64,000 nt of DNA from an uncultured Blautia sp. (GCA_945864225.1 CAMBAL010000007.1:1-64000), one strand, 5' to 3'. Numbered from the stretch's first letter, positions 8,646-17,300 are shown. Translations and numbers: made by a program. Notes: generated by a model from the letters alone, not told the origin.

Positions 8646-10046
8646 TTATAGCACTTTCCCCTTTTGTATACAACAGACAAAATCCGCAGTTTCCTCCGGC
8701 AGAATCGTCCGCATTTCCAGCCATATTATTTCATTTTTGATATGCGCGATAACAGGAACCGGTAATCCCCGGAGCTGTTCCGCCATTTCCAGACAGGACA
8801 TTCCCACAGGCTTCAGGGTCAGGGCGATTCCCGGTATCTGCTCATTTGGAAGGGAACCTCCGCCCATGCGGTTGATGCTGGATTCAACCGCCATTATCGC
8901 AGGAAATCCTTCTTTTTCAAGGATTGTTTTGATTTTTTGCGCCTGCATCCGCAGTTCTTCCTCTGTTCTGGACAACATCGCCAGTACCGGCAGATTCTTC
9001 ACTGCACAGTTCTCATCCAGATATTCCCGGAATGTAGCGTCAAGAACCGCAATGGTACACTTATCCGGCCTTATGGCACGCATCATGGGATGGTGTTCCA
9101 TTTTTTCAATGTATGACTGCTTTCCTGCAATTATACCGGCCTGAGGACCGCCCATAAGCTTATCTCCGGAAAAGCAGACAAGATCTGCGCCTTTTTTCAG
9201 TGTTTCCTGTACCGTCGGTTCATATTCCAGACCGAACTGTTCCAGATTTACCAGCACTCCGCTTCCCAGATCCACCAGAACCGGAAGATGATATTTTCTT
9301 CCCAGTTCTGCCAGTTCCTCTACAGAAGCATCCTCCGTAAAGCCAAAAATCCGGTAATTGCTGGTATGTACCTTCATAATGGCTCCGGTTGCTTCCGTAA
9401 TGGCGCTTTCATAATCAGAGATTCTGGTACGGTTCGTCGTTCCTACTTCCCGCAATATGGCTCCGCTCTGTTCCATTACATCCGGAAGACGGAAATGACC
9501 GCCGATCTCAATCAGCTCCCCCCGGGATACCAGAACCTCTTTGCCCGCGGCAATTGACGCAAGCATCAGAGTGACCGCTGCTGCATTGTTATTGACTGCC
9601 AGAACCGCTTCCGCGCCTGTAACCTTCGCACCGATCTCCGCATAATGTTCCCGGCGCTTTCCGCGGCTGCCTGTTCTCAGATCATATTCCAGATCGCAGT
9701 ATCCGGACATCGCCTGTATGGCAGCTTCCATCTGGCATTTTCCAAGCGGTGCCCTGCCAAGATTGGTATGAAGAATAATCCCGGTAGCATTCCATACTCT
9801 CCTCAGAGAAAATCCTGCAGCATCCCGGATCCTTACGGGAATCTGCCTGAGCCATTCTTCCACCGCAGCAGACAGATTCTCCTCGTCACCGCAGGAAAGA
9901 ATACGGCTTCGCAGAAGTTCCAGTTCTTCACGAATCAGTTCCGTCACAAAACCTCTGCCATATGTCCCGGACAATTCCTGATAAGGCTCCTCCTTCAGAA
10001 GCCGATCCACCTTCGGTATCATTCTAAGATAATCATTTTTATTCAT
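8646..10046 (-). CDS. selA: L-seryl-tRNA(Sec) selenium transferase
   Basis: About 466 residues from the ATG at 10046; a TTG two codons upstream (10052) is an alternative, neither with a strong ribosome site, so coupling to selD is likely. SelA is a PLP enzyme that converts seryl-tRNA(Sec) to selenocysteinyl-tRNA(Sec) using selenophosphate. The PLP lysine lies in FSGDKLMGGPQAG (about residue 296). HTNLGRAPLG and the N-terminal domain that binds the tRNA are present, and the length is normal. It starts 11 bases after the selD stop, so selenophosphate synthesis and its use are made together. selB and selC are not in the window. Confidence 0.95.
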   Translation of the reverse strand: MNKNDYLRMIPKVDRLLKEEPYQELSGTYGRGFVTELIREELELLRSRILSCGDEENLSAAVEEWLRQIPVRIRDAAGFSLRRVWNATGIILHTNLGRAPLGKCQMEAAIQAMSGYCDLEYDLRTGSRGKRREHYAEIGAKVTGAEAVLAVNNNAAAVTLMLASIAAGKEVLVSRGELIEIGGHFRLPDVMEQSGAILREVGTTNRTRISDYESAITEATGAIMKVHTSNYRIFGFTEDASVEELAELGRKYHLPVLVDLGSGVLVNLEQFGLEYEPTVQETLKKGADLVCFSGDKLMGGPQAGIIAGKQSYIEKMEHHPMMRAIRPDKCTIAVLDATFREYLDENCAVKNLPVLAMLSRTEEELRMQAQKIKTILEKEGFPAIMAVESSINRMGGGSLPNEQIPGIALTLKPVGMSCLEMAEQLRGLPVPVIAHIKNEIIWLEMRTILPEETADFVCCIQKGKVL

Positions 10047-10057
10047 TTTCAAATTTT

Positions 10058-11098
10058 CTATTCTAATACTAGTAACTTTTCCTGTTTTTCCACAACTTTT
10101 CCGATACAGGCAGAAGGGATTTCCAGTCCGGAAAGCTGATTCAGAAGTTCCGGCACATCCTCCGGATGCACAGCCAGAAGAAGTCCTCCGGACGTCTGCG
10201 GATCATAGACCACATCTTCGATCCAGCTTCCATCCACACGGCTGTCAACTCTGGCACCTGCATATTCCCGGTTGCGGTAAGCTCCGGCAGGAATCAGTCC
10301 CATCTGCGCATATTCCGAAACGCCTTTCATCACGGGAAGCTTTTCTGTATCGATCACCAGCGTCTTACCACTTCCCTCTGCCATTTCCAGTGCATGTCCG
10401 GCAAGACCAAATCCTGTCACATCGGTACAACTGTGAATACGAAATTCCTTCGCCACATCCCGCGCATATTTATTCAGCGTAGACATCACTCTGACGGCAT
10501 ATGCGGTCTCCTCCGTGCAAGCCAGCCCTCCCTTGACTGCGGTATTCATAATTCCGCTTCCAAGAGGCTTGGTCAAAATCAGGAGATCTCCATCCTCTGC
10601 CCCGTAATTTTTCCACAGATTCTTCGGATTCACAAAACCGGTGACACACAGGCCATATTTCGGTTCTTCATCCTGTATGGTATGCCCTCCGGCAAGAACA
10701 GCTCCTGCCTCCAGCACTTTATCCGCACCGCCGGCAAGGATTTCACCAAGAATCGAAGGATCCAGGCAATTGGGAAAAGCAGCAATATTCAGGGCAAGCT
10801 TCGGCTCTCCGCCCATGGCGTACACGTCACTCAGAGCATTGGCAGCCGCAATCTGCCCGAAGGTATAAGGGTCATCTGCGATGGGTGTAAAGAAATCCAC
10901 AGTCTGTATCATGGCCAGTTCCTCACTGATCCGGTAAACAGCCGCATCGTCAGATGTTTCGGTTCCCACAAGAAGCATGGGATCCGTAAATTTCGGCAGC
11001 TTGCTCAGAACCTGAGCAAGGGTCCCAGGACCTACTTTCGCCGCTCACCCGGCAGAATGGGCGTACTGGGTCAGACGAATCTTTTCTTTTTCACTCAT
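10058..11098 (-). CDS. selD: Selenide, water dikinase, a selenoprotein with in-frame UGA (Sec18)
   Basis: Makes selenophosphate from selenide and ATP. The open frame without stops begins only at Met41 (10978), but reading upstream in frame gives MSEKEKIRLTQYAHSAG, then TGA (11047-11045), then AAKVGPGTLAQVL into the known frame. The ATG at 11098 has a GGAGG-type site (AAAAGGAGGTGC) upstream. The TGA falls exactly at the catalytic Cys/Sec position of SelD, so it is read as selenocysteine; total 346 residues. The glycine-rich ATP-binding N-terminus, the Asp in GTETSDDAAVY and the DPQTSGGLL motif near the C-terminus are present. A hairpin at 11000-11020 is a candidate SECIS. It is followed directly by selA. 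A standard annotation without recoding would lose the active site. Confidence 0.95.
11000..11044 (-). promoter_or_regulatory. Candidate bacterial SECIS element in selD
   Basis: Directly 3' of the selD UGA (11047-11045) on the minus strand lies a perfect 9-bp stem, CTTGCTCAG/CTGAGCAAG with loop GTT (11000-11020), starting 24 bases after the UGA. A second weaker hairpin GGTCC/GGACC lies at 11021-11032. Distance and a G in the apical loop fit the SelB-binding SECIS rules known from bacteria. Function is inferred. Confidence 0.6.
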
Positions 11099-11124
11099 GC
11101 AGATGCACCTCCTTTTCTCTGTGT

Positions 11125-11174
11125 CCAGTACATCGAAAAATAAATAACCTGTCATTTATTTTCCGATGTACTGG
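11125..11174. repeat. 50-bp inverted repeat in the selD leader
   Basis: Arms of 21 bases (11125-11145 and 11154-11174; one mismatch) face each other across an 8-base loop. The outer ends read CCAGTACATCG and CGATGTACTGG. In RNA this forms a very stable hairpin ending 12 bases before the selD ribosome site. The ends match those of the 160-bp palindrome at 26265-26424, so both are probably members of one repeat family. It may affect selD translation or be a small mobile element. Confidence 0.7.
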
Positions 11175-11258
11175 AATCTTATTTTAACATACATTTCCCT
11201 GTCATTCAAATACACTTTGCCGGATAACTAAAGTTCCTGATACCCGGTTCTGTAAAAG

Positions 11259-11302
11259 AAAGCCGCAAAAGACAGAATATCATTCCTGCCTCTCGCGGCT
11301 TT
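11259..11302 (-). terminator. Possible asd terminator
   Basis: AAAGCCGC and GCGGCTTT arms enclose a 28-base loop and, on the minus strand, are followed by CTTTTAC. It lies about 50 bases past the asd stop. Stem is good, T-tract weak. A second hairpin (ATGAATTC/GAATTCAT plus GCAGC/GCTGC, 11312-11350) touches the asd stop codon and may also act in 3'-end formation. Confidence 0.4.
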
Positions 11303-11350
11303 ATCCTCTGCATGAATTCTCCGGCAGCCTGAACAGCTGCGTGAATTCAT

Positions 11351-12436
11351 TTATTTTTTGGTAATATATCCTTTTGCTTTCAGAGTCTCTGCACAGAGAA
11401 CAGCTCCGCCTGCAGCACCTCTGACGGTGTTATGGGAAAGTCCCACAAATTTGAAATCATATACGGTATCTTCACGAAGACGTCCGATGGAAACTCCCAT
11501 TCCTCTCTCATAGTTCACATCTTCTGTAACCTGAGGACGGTTGTCTTCTTCCAGATACTGGATAAACTGTTTCGGTGCACTTGGAAGCTCCAGTTCCTGC
11601 GGAACTCCGCGGAAATCTTTCAGTGCCTGAATCAGCTGTTCCTTCGTCGGTTTCTTGCGGAATTTTACGAATACCGCTGCGGTATGTCCGTTCAGTACCG
11701 GAACACGGATACACTGGCAGGTGATCACCGGTTCTGTTGCCGGAACGATTACGCCGTCTTCAATCTTGCCCCACAGTCTCAGCGGTTCTTTTTCGCTCTT
11801 CTCTTCCTCACCGCCGATATACGGGATAATGTTGTGCTCCATCTCCGGCCAGTCTTTGAAAGTCTTACCTGCACCGGAAATTGCCTGATAAGTAGTAGCA
11901 ACTACTTCATATGGCTCGAATTCTTTCCATGCTGTCAGAACCGGTGCGTAACTCTGAATCGAGCAGTTCGGTTTTACAGCGATAAATCCACGGGTAGTTC
12001 CCAGACGTTTCTTCTGGTACTGGATGACATCAAAGTGCTCCGGATTGATTTCCGGCACTACCATCGGAACATCCGGTGTCCATCTGTGTGCACTGTTGTT
12101 GGAAACAACTGGTGTTTCTGTTTTTGCATATTCTTCCTCGATAGCCTTGATCTCGTCTTTGGACATATCTACTGCAGAAAATACAAAATCTACAGTTGCA
12201 GCAACTTTTTCTACTTCATTGACATTCATGACAACGATTTTTTTCACTGCTTCCGGCATTGGAGTATCCATTTTCCATCTTGCGCCTACTGCTTCTTCGT
12301 AGGTCTTTCCTGCACTTCTTGCACTTGCAGCAAGAGTAACCACCTCAAACCACGGATGATTCTCAAGAAGAGAAATAAATCTCTGTCCTACCATACCGGT
12401 AGCTCCCAAAATACCAACTCTCAGCTTCTCACTCAT
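11351..12436 (-). CDS. asd: Aspartate-semialdehyde dehydrogenase
   Basis: 361 residues from the ATG at 12436, chosen because AGGAG lies 8 bases upstream; a longer frame to 12487 has none. The enzyme reduces beta-aspartyl phosphate to aspartate semialdehyde with NADPH, the branch point to lysine/diaminopimelate, threonine and methionine. The N-terminal GILGATGMVGQRF binds NADP; the catalytic Cys158 is in KPNCSIQ; the substrate-binding RVPVLNGHTAAV follows. The length and the PNCS/GHT pattern place it in the archaeal/fungal-type branch rather than the E. coli type. It is monocistronic, with its own promoter at 12503-12531. Confidence 0.93.
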   Translation of the reverse strand: MSEKLRVGILGATGMVGQRFISLLENHPWFEVVTLAASARSAGKTYEEAVGARWKMDTPMPEAVKKIVVMNVNEVEKVAATVDFVFSAVDMSKDEIKAIEEEYAKTETPVVSNNSAHRWTPDVPMVVPEINPEHFDVIQYQKKRLGTTRGFIAVKPNCSIQSYAPVLTAWKEFEPYEVVATTYQAISGAGKTFKDWPEMEHNIIPYIGGEEEKSEKEPLRLWGKIEDGVIVPATEPVITCQCIRVPVLNGHTAAVFVKFRKKPTKEQLIQALKDFRGVPQELELPSAPKQFIQYLEEDNRPQVTEDVNYERGMGVSIGRLREDTVYDFKFVGLSHNTVRGAAGGAVLCAETLKAKGYITKK

Positions 12437-12502
12437 AATATCTGACTCCTCACTTATGCTATTTGCGTGTCGTTGCATGGCACACATCTGTCGTTCTTGT
12501 AA

Positions 12503-12531
12503 ATACTATACCAATTTCTCCAAAAATGCAA
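12503..12531 (-). promoter_or_regulatory. Sigma-A type promoter of asd
   Basis: On the minus strand TTGCAT (12531-12526), 17 bases, TAGTAT (12508-12503), about 67 bases before the asd start. Good spacing with moderate match to consensus. Confidence 0.5.
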
Positions 12532-12559
12532 GTATTTTTTACATTTTTTACAATTCCGT

Positions 12560-13936
12560 TTATTTCTCCAGGTATTCTATGTTCTCTGCGATTACCTTCT
12601 CCATCACTTCCGGTCCCGGCGCACCAAGAGTCATACGTTTCTCCACACAGGTGCGCATGCTGATGGCTTCATAAATATCTTCCCCAAAAACAGGACTGAT
12701 TTCCTGATACTCCTCCAGAGAAAGATCATCCAGAGAAATTCCCTTCTCAATGCAGGTCAGCACCAGACGGCCCACAATTCCGTGTGCATCACGGAACGGT
12801 ACCCCGTGATTCACCAGATAATCCGCAGCATCCGTAGCATTGGTAAAGCCATTCTTTGCGCTTGCTTCCATATTTTCCTTGCGGAACTGCATGGTAGATA
12901 CCATACCGGTAAACAGCGCCAGACAGCCCTTCACCGTATCGATCGCATCAAAGGTCAGTTCCTTATCTTCCTGCATATCTTTATTATACGCAAGAGGAAT
13001 GCCCTTCATGGTTGTCAGGATGGACATCAGTGCCCCGTAAACCCTTCCCGTCTTGCCGCGCACAAGCTCCGCAATATCCGGATTCTTTTTCTGGGGCATG
13101 ATGCTGCTGCCGGTACTGTAGGCATCATCAATCTCCACAAAACGATACTCGTTGGAATTCCAGAGAATGATTTCCTCGGAAAAGCGGCTCAGATGCATCA
13201 TAATCGTGGAAAGTGCGGACAGAAGCTCGATCACATAATCTCTGTCCGAAACAGAATCCATACTGTTTCTGGTCGGCTCGTCAAAATCAAGAAGTTCTGC
13301 AGTATAAGCTCTGTCCAGAGGATAGGTGGTTCCTGCCAGAGCTCCAGCTCCCAAAGGACAGGTATTCATTCTTCTGCGAATGTCTGCAAGACGTCCTCTG
13401 TCACGGCGGAACATCTCAAAATAAGCCCCTACATGATGTGCCAGAGTTACCGGCTGTGCCTTCTGCAGATGCGTAAATCCCGGCATATAAGTATGCACAT
13501 GTTCCTCCATGATTTTCTGCAGAGCAAGAAGAAGATTTCTGACTTCGCCGTCAATTTCATCAATCTCATCTCTCACATAAAGTTTCATGTCAAGTGCCAC
13601 CTGGTCGTTGCGGCTGCGTCCTGTATGAAGTTTCTTGCCTGCGTCACCGATCCGGTCGATCAGATTTGCCTCCACAAAGCTGTGAATATCTTCATATTCG
13701 GAAGTAATCTCAAGCTTTCCGGATCTCACATCCTCAAGGATCCCGTCAAGGCCTTCCAGAATGGCATCTCTCTCTTCATCCGTAAGGATTCCCTGTTTCG
13801 CCAGCATCTGCACATGAGCCTTGCTTCCGCGGATATCCTGTTCATAAAACTTCTGGTCGAAGGAAATAGACGCATTAAAATTGTATACCAGCTTGTCCGT
13901 TTCTTTTGTGAAACGTCCGCCCCAAAGTTGTGCCAT
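12560..13936 (-). CDS. argH: Argininosuccinate lyase
   Basis: 458 residues, normal length. Splits argininosuccinate into arginine and fumarate, last step of arginine synthesis. It has the fumarase/aspartase superfamily signature SSIMPQKKNPD (277-287), the catalytic-region His in GFTHLQKAQP (His156), and TGRSRNDQ (105-111). argG is not in the window, so the gene stands alone here. The 60-bp palindromic repeat at 13979-14038 lies between its start and queH. Confidence 0.95.
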   Translation of the reverse strand: MAQLWGGRFTKETDKLVYNFNASISFDQKFYEQDIRGSKAHVQMLAKQGILTDEERDAILEGLDGILEDVRSGKLEITSEYEDIHSFVEANLIDRIGDAGKKLHTGRSRNDQVALDMKLYVRDEIDEIDGEVRNLLLALQKIMEEHVHTYMPGFTHLQKAQPVTLAHHVGAYFEMFRRDRGRLADIRRRMNTCPLGAGALAGTTYPLDRAYTAELLDFDEPTRNSMDSVSDRDYVIELLSALSTIMMHLSRFSEEIILWNSNEYRFVEIDDAYSTGSSIMPQKKNPDIAELVRGKTGRVYGALMSILTTMKGIPLAYNKDMQEDKELTFDAIDTVKGCLALFTGMVSTMQFRKENMEASAKNGFTNATDAADYLVNHGVPFRDAHGIVGRLVLTCIEKGISLDDLSLEEYQEISPVFGEDIYEAISMRTCVEKRMTLGAPGPEVMEKVIAENIEYLEK

Positions 13937-13978
13937 ATATTTTTCCTCATTTCTTCTGTAATAAATTCCGTATATATC

Positions 13979-14038
13979 AGAGCGTGTTTAAAAATTCATT
14001 CCCGACATCTGCCGGAAAGCAAATTTCAAACACGCTCT
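13979..14038. repeat. 60-bp palindromic repeat, copy 1
   Basis: Ends AGAGCGTGTTT and AAACACGCTCT are perfect inverted repeats; the centre contains ATTCATTCCCGACATCTGCCGG. A second copy of the same length lies at 18579-18638 with about 80 percent identity by eye. Both are intergenic. It resembles REP- or MITE-like elements; here it may also serve as 3' hairpin for the queH transcript. Confidence 0.8.
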
Positions 14039-14075
14039 AGTTTATCATACTTTCCCGAAAATGCAAACATTTTAT

Positions 14076-14717
14076 TTATTCTATTAACGTGTCAAAGTCA
14101 CTCTCTAAAACATCCCGCCTGGAAAACACACATCCACAGTAATTCTGCCGGTAAAGGCAGTGCTCCGCCGACAGTTCAATGGAACGCTTGTAACCATTCT
14201 TTTTCTTAAAATCAGAAGGAAGATGCGCAACCTGATAGATTTCCGCAAGTTCTTCTCCGATTTCGTTGATCTTCGCCGCATTCTTGAGCGGACTGATGGA
14301 CAGCGTGGTGGTAAAATAATCGGAACCGCCCTCAAAAGCAAGCCGGGCAGCTTCTTCCATGCGCATGCGATAGCATCGGAAACATCGTTCCCCGCCTTCC
14401 GGAACCTTTTCCAGTCCCTTCGCCATCCGGAAAAAGTCTTCCGGATGATACGCTCCTTCCACCAGTTTCACAGGATAACGGAACTTCATTTCTCCAATCA
14501 GCCGGCGGATTTCCTCCACCCGCTTGTCATATTCTTCCTTTGGCGATATATTGGGGTTATAAAAAAACACCGTAATCTCAAAATATTCAGAAAGATATTC
14601 CAGCACATAGCTGCTGCACGGAGCACAGCAGGCATGGAGAAACAGTCTCGGTACCCGTGTCCCGTTATTCAGTCCTGCCAGAAGCTTTTCCAGCTCTTTT
14701 TGGTAATTTCTGTTCAC
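14076..14717 (-). CDS. queH: Epoxyqueuosine reductase QueH
   Basis: 213 residues. QueH (DUF208) performs the last step of queuosine tRNA modification, reducing epoxyqueuosine, and replaces the cobalamin enzyme QueG. The metal/cluster cysteines are all present: HACCAPCSS (Cys30, 31, 34), ERCFRCYR (Cys112, 115) and HCLYRQNYCGC (Cys187, 194, 196). GTG at 14717 is preferred because GGGAGAGAG precedes it; the start lies inside the end of psd (53-base overlap), so the two are co-transcribed. Tgt, an earlier step of the same pathway, is encoded at 46639-47790. Confidence 0.92.
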   Translation of the reverse strand: MNRNYQKELEKLLAGLNNGTRVPRLFLHACCAPCSSYVLEYLSEYFEITVFFYNPNISPKEEYDKRVEEIRRLIGEMKFRYPVKLVEGAYHPEDFFRMAKGLEKVPEGGERCFRCYRMRMEEAARLAFEGGSDYFTTTLSISPLKNAAKINEIGEELAEIYQVAHLPSDFKKKNGYKRSIELSAEHCLYRQNYCGCVFSRRDVLESDFDTLIE

Positions 14718-15555
14718 CGATTCTCTCTCCCATCTTTACGATTGTCTCAAATCCGTTCTCTGTATTCTCCATGAGATCATAATCCAGGCGTACTTTGCCA
14801 TGCTGCAGAAACAGAATCACTGCAGAGCCTCCGAATTCAAAATATCCCTTCTCTTCTCCCTTGTCTACCTTGCGCGGACTTTTGTGCAGATTACGTACCT
14901 TGCCTACTTCCATCATCAGGATGGTACCAAATCTGACCGTCCGGAGCAGACAGTATTCCCGGGCATTCTCCTGATAAACCGGAAAGGATTCTTCTGCAGG
15001 CGTATGGGATGCATGGTAAACACCCGGAAGTGCAATACCGGACGATCTCACTCCTTCTGCTGCGTAACAGAATCGATGCCCGTCTTCCAGAGACAAGCGG
15101 ATCACAACCGCATAACCATCTTCATAACGCTTCGCCAGATTCTCACTTCGCAGAAGCTTCTTCAGAGAATACTCTGTTTCCTGAATGTAAAATCCGGAAT
15201 CATGCCCGATGCGATGCACACTCAGCCTGCCGTCACAGGGGCTGACAAGGATTTTGTCTCCCTCTGCCATCGGTCTCGCCTCCGGTCTGGTTTTTCTGAT
15301 AAAGAATTCCCGAAATGAATGATATCTTTTTTCCTCGTATTCCGACATATCGATCCGGTTTCTGCGGGCAAATCCGGGAATCAGACGCGCAGATAATCCC
15401 GTTTCCAGCGCCGCTCCCGCAAGAGCAGAAAACCATGGCGGTATCAGAACTTTCAGTCAGGGTCTCCAGACCAGATCCGTATAAAGGTGCCGTACAAGCT
15501 TATCCTCTTCATTCTCTTCAATGGTCATATTACCTTTTCGATCAATGTACTTCAT
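14665..15555 (-). CDS. psd: Phosphatidylserine decarboxylase, interrupted by in-frame UGA at codon 33
   Basis: Makes phosphatidylethanolamine from phosphatidylserine at the membrane. The continuous frame starts at Met70 (15348), but 69 upstream codons in the same frame give MKYIDRKGNMTIEENEED and later IPPWFSALAGAALETGLSA, matching the usual N-terminus of Clostridial Psd. This part is broken by one TGA (15459-15457) between LVWRP and LKVLIPPW. Downstream the enzyme looks intact: DGHRF region and the FGGS pyruvoyl-forming Ser (about 175 of the short form). Full length would be 296 residues. The UGA could be a nonsense mutation, a sequencing error, or, since the genome makes selenocysteine, a recoded codon, though homologues have a non-Cys residue there. 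A start at Met70 would lack the N-terminal helix. No pssA is adjacent; queH overlaps its end. Confidence 0.75.
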
Positions 15556-15712
15556 TTTCCCCACATCCTGTTCGTATCGTTCCTATTCCCGGTTAACAAA
15601 AACGTCTGCCAGTGCAGACATCCTGTATCCTATTACTGCATAAGTCCCATTTATTATATCATAACCCTTTCCAAAAGCATATGATAAAATATACAAAAAT
15701 GGAGGTTACACA

Positions 15713-16480
15713 ATGAAGCCACTGTTGGAAGTCAGAGATCTTTCTCTTTCTTATCACACACTTCAGGGAGAAACAACCGCCCTTTCCCATATATCGTTTT
15801 CGCTGATGCCCGGTGAATTTCTGGCGATCGTCGGTCCTTCCGGCTGCGGCAAATCCACTCTTCTGAATGTCATCTGCGGACTTCTTCCCGCAGAACAGGG
15901 CGTCATCCTCATGGACGGCAGCCCCATCCGGACGCAGACCTCACGCATCGGCTACATGCTTCAGAAAGATCATCTGCTGGAATGGCGCAGTATCTATAAA
16001 AATGTCATTCTCGGACTGGAGATCCGGGGTAAAATCACTCCCGAAAAAAAGGCTCTCGCCAACGAAATGCTAAAAACCTATGGATTGGACAAATTTGCAA
16101 ATGCCCGTCCCTCCCAGTTATCCGGCGGTATGCGGCAGCGTGCCGCACTCATCCGCACACTGGTCCTGAAACCGGATCTCCTGCTTCTTGATGAACCTTT
16201 TTCCGCACTTGATTATCAGACACGCCTGAATGTCAGTGATGACATTGGAAAAATCCTCAAAAAAGAACATAAACCGGCAATTCTGGTCACCCATGATATT
16301 TCCGAAGCGATCAGCATGGCAGACCGGATCATCATCCTGTCCGCCCGTCCTGCCACTGTCCGGAAAATCATTCCCATTGACCTTGGACTAAAAGAAAGAA
16401 CGCCGCTCATCTCCAGAAATGCCCCTGCATTTAAATCCTATTTCAATTTAATCTGGAAGGAGCTGAATCAGAATGCATGA
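15713..16480 (+). CDS. ABC transporter ATPase, SsuB/TauB/ThiZ-like
   Basis: 255 residues, start ATG with GGAGG just upstream. It contains all nucleotide-binding motifs: Walker A GPSGCGKST (41-49), signature LSGGMRQR (136-143), Walker B LLLLDEPFSALD (156-167) and the H-loop VTHD. Similarity is to the nitrate/sulfonate/taurine and hydroxymethylpyrimidine importer ATPases. The permease gene overlaps its end by eight bases. No periplasmic/lipoprotein binding protein is encoded next to it, so the substrate is open. It is divergent from psd, with the promoter in 15620-15705. Confidence 0.88.
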   Translation: MKPLLEVRDLSLSYHTLQGETTALSHISFSLMPGEFLAIVGPSGCGKSTLLNVICGLLPAEQGVILMDGSPIRTQTSRIGYMLQKDHLLEWRSIYKNVILGLEIRGKITPEKKALANEMLKTYGLDKFANARPSQLSGGMRQRAALIRTLVLKPDLLLLDEPFSALDYQTRLNVSDDIGKILKKEHKPAILVTHDISEAISMADRIIILSARPATVRKIIPIDLGLKERTPLISRNAPAFKSYFNLIWKELNQNA

Positions 16481-17270
16481 ACTTTCCTCTGCACAAAAAA
16501 AATATCTCCTGCAGCAAAAACGTGAAAAGCAGTTCATCGCAGTCATGCGTGTCCTGCTTTTTCTCAGTTTTCTCCTGTTGTGGGAAATTTCCGCTCGGTT
16601 CGGATGGATCGACTCGTTTATTTTCAGCAGTCCTTCCCTCATTGGCAGAACCTTTCTCCAGATGTGCATAGACCAGTCTCTGTTCACCCATATCGGGATC
16701 ACCGTAAAAGAAACGCTTCTCAGTTTCCTTTTTGTCGTCCTGCTCGGAATTGGAACTGCCATTCTTCTGTGGGCATGTCCGAAACTTTCCGCTGTCCTGG
16801 AGCCTTATCTGGTCGTCCTGAACAGCCTTCCCAAATCCGCACTCGCTCCTCTGCTGATCGTGTGGCTGGGAGCGAATCAGAAAACCATCATCGTCGCAGG
16901 GATGTCTGTGGCGATCTTCGGATCCATCATCAGCCTTTATACCGGTTTCAAGGAAGTGGGGCCGGAAAAAGGCAAACTGATTGCCACTTTAGGCGGAACC
17001 AAAAAAGATGAACTTCTGAAAGTGGTCCTCCCTTCTTCCGTTCCACTGATCTTAAGTACCATGAAAGTCAATATCGGTCTCTGCCTGGTAGGTGTCATTA
17101 TCGGAGAATTCATCGGTGCACGTGAGGGACTTGGCTACCTGATTATTTATGGAAGTCAGACTTTTAAACTTACTTGGGTGCTGATGTCCATCGTCATCCT
17201 GTGTATCATTGCCATGGTGCTTTACGGCATTCTCGGTTTTATTGAAAAACGATACATCCGGAGAATGTAA
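16473..17270 (+). CDS. ABC transporter permease, SsuC/TauC-like
   Basis: 265 residues with about six membrane helices and the binding-protein-dependent permease loop EVGPEKGKLIATLGGTKKDEL leading to LPSSVPLILS, the EAA-type contact with the ATPase. It starts within the last codons of the ATPase gene (ATGCATGA overlap). The N-terminus (about 30 residues) is charged and cytoplasmic. Pair with the ATPase would make a homodimeric importer for a small organic anion or thiamin precursor; a substrate-binding lipoprotein is expected elsewhere. Followed by a clear terminator. Confidence 0.85.
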   Translation: MHELSSAQKKYLLQQKREKQFIAVMRVLLFLSFLLLWEISARFGWIDSFIFSSPSLIGRTFLQMCIDQSLFTHIGITVKETLLSFLFVVLLGIGTAILLWACPKLSAVLEPYLVVLNSLPKSALAPLLIVWLGANQKTIIVAGMSVAIFGSIISLYTGFKEVGPEKGKLIATLGGTKKDELLKVVLPSSVPLILSTMKVNIGLCLVGVIIGEFIGAREGLGYLIIYGSQTFKLTWVLMSIVILCIIAMVLYGILGFIEKRYIRRM

Positions 17271-17300
17271 CAGCCTGTGTTCATCTCCTTCGCTCAATAC

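Noticed and set aside
12782..14209. 475-codon plus-strand frame
   Set aside because: Antisense to argH and queH; no motif or start signal.
15045..15180. Possible Sec role for the psd UGA
   Set aside because: Not adopted as fact: no convincing SECIS hairpin follows 15457 by eye and the family has no Cys there. Kept only as an option in the finding.
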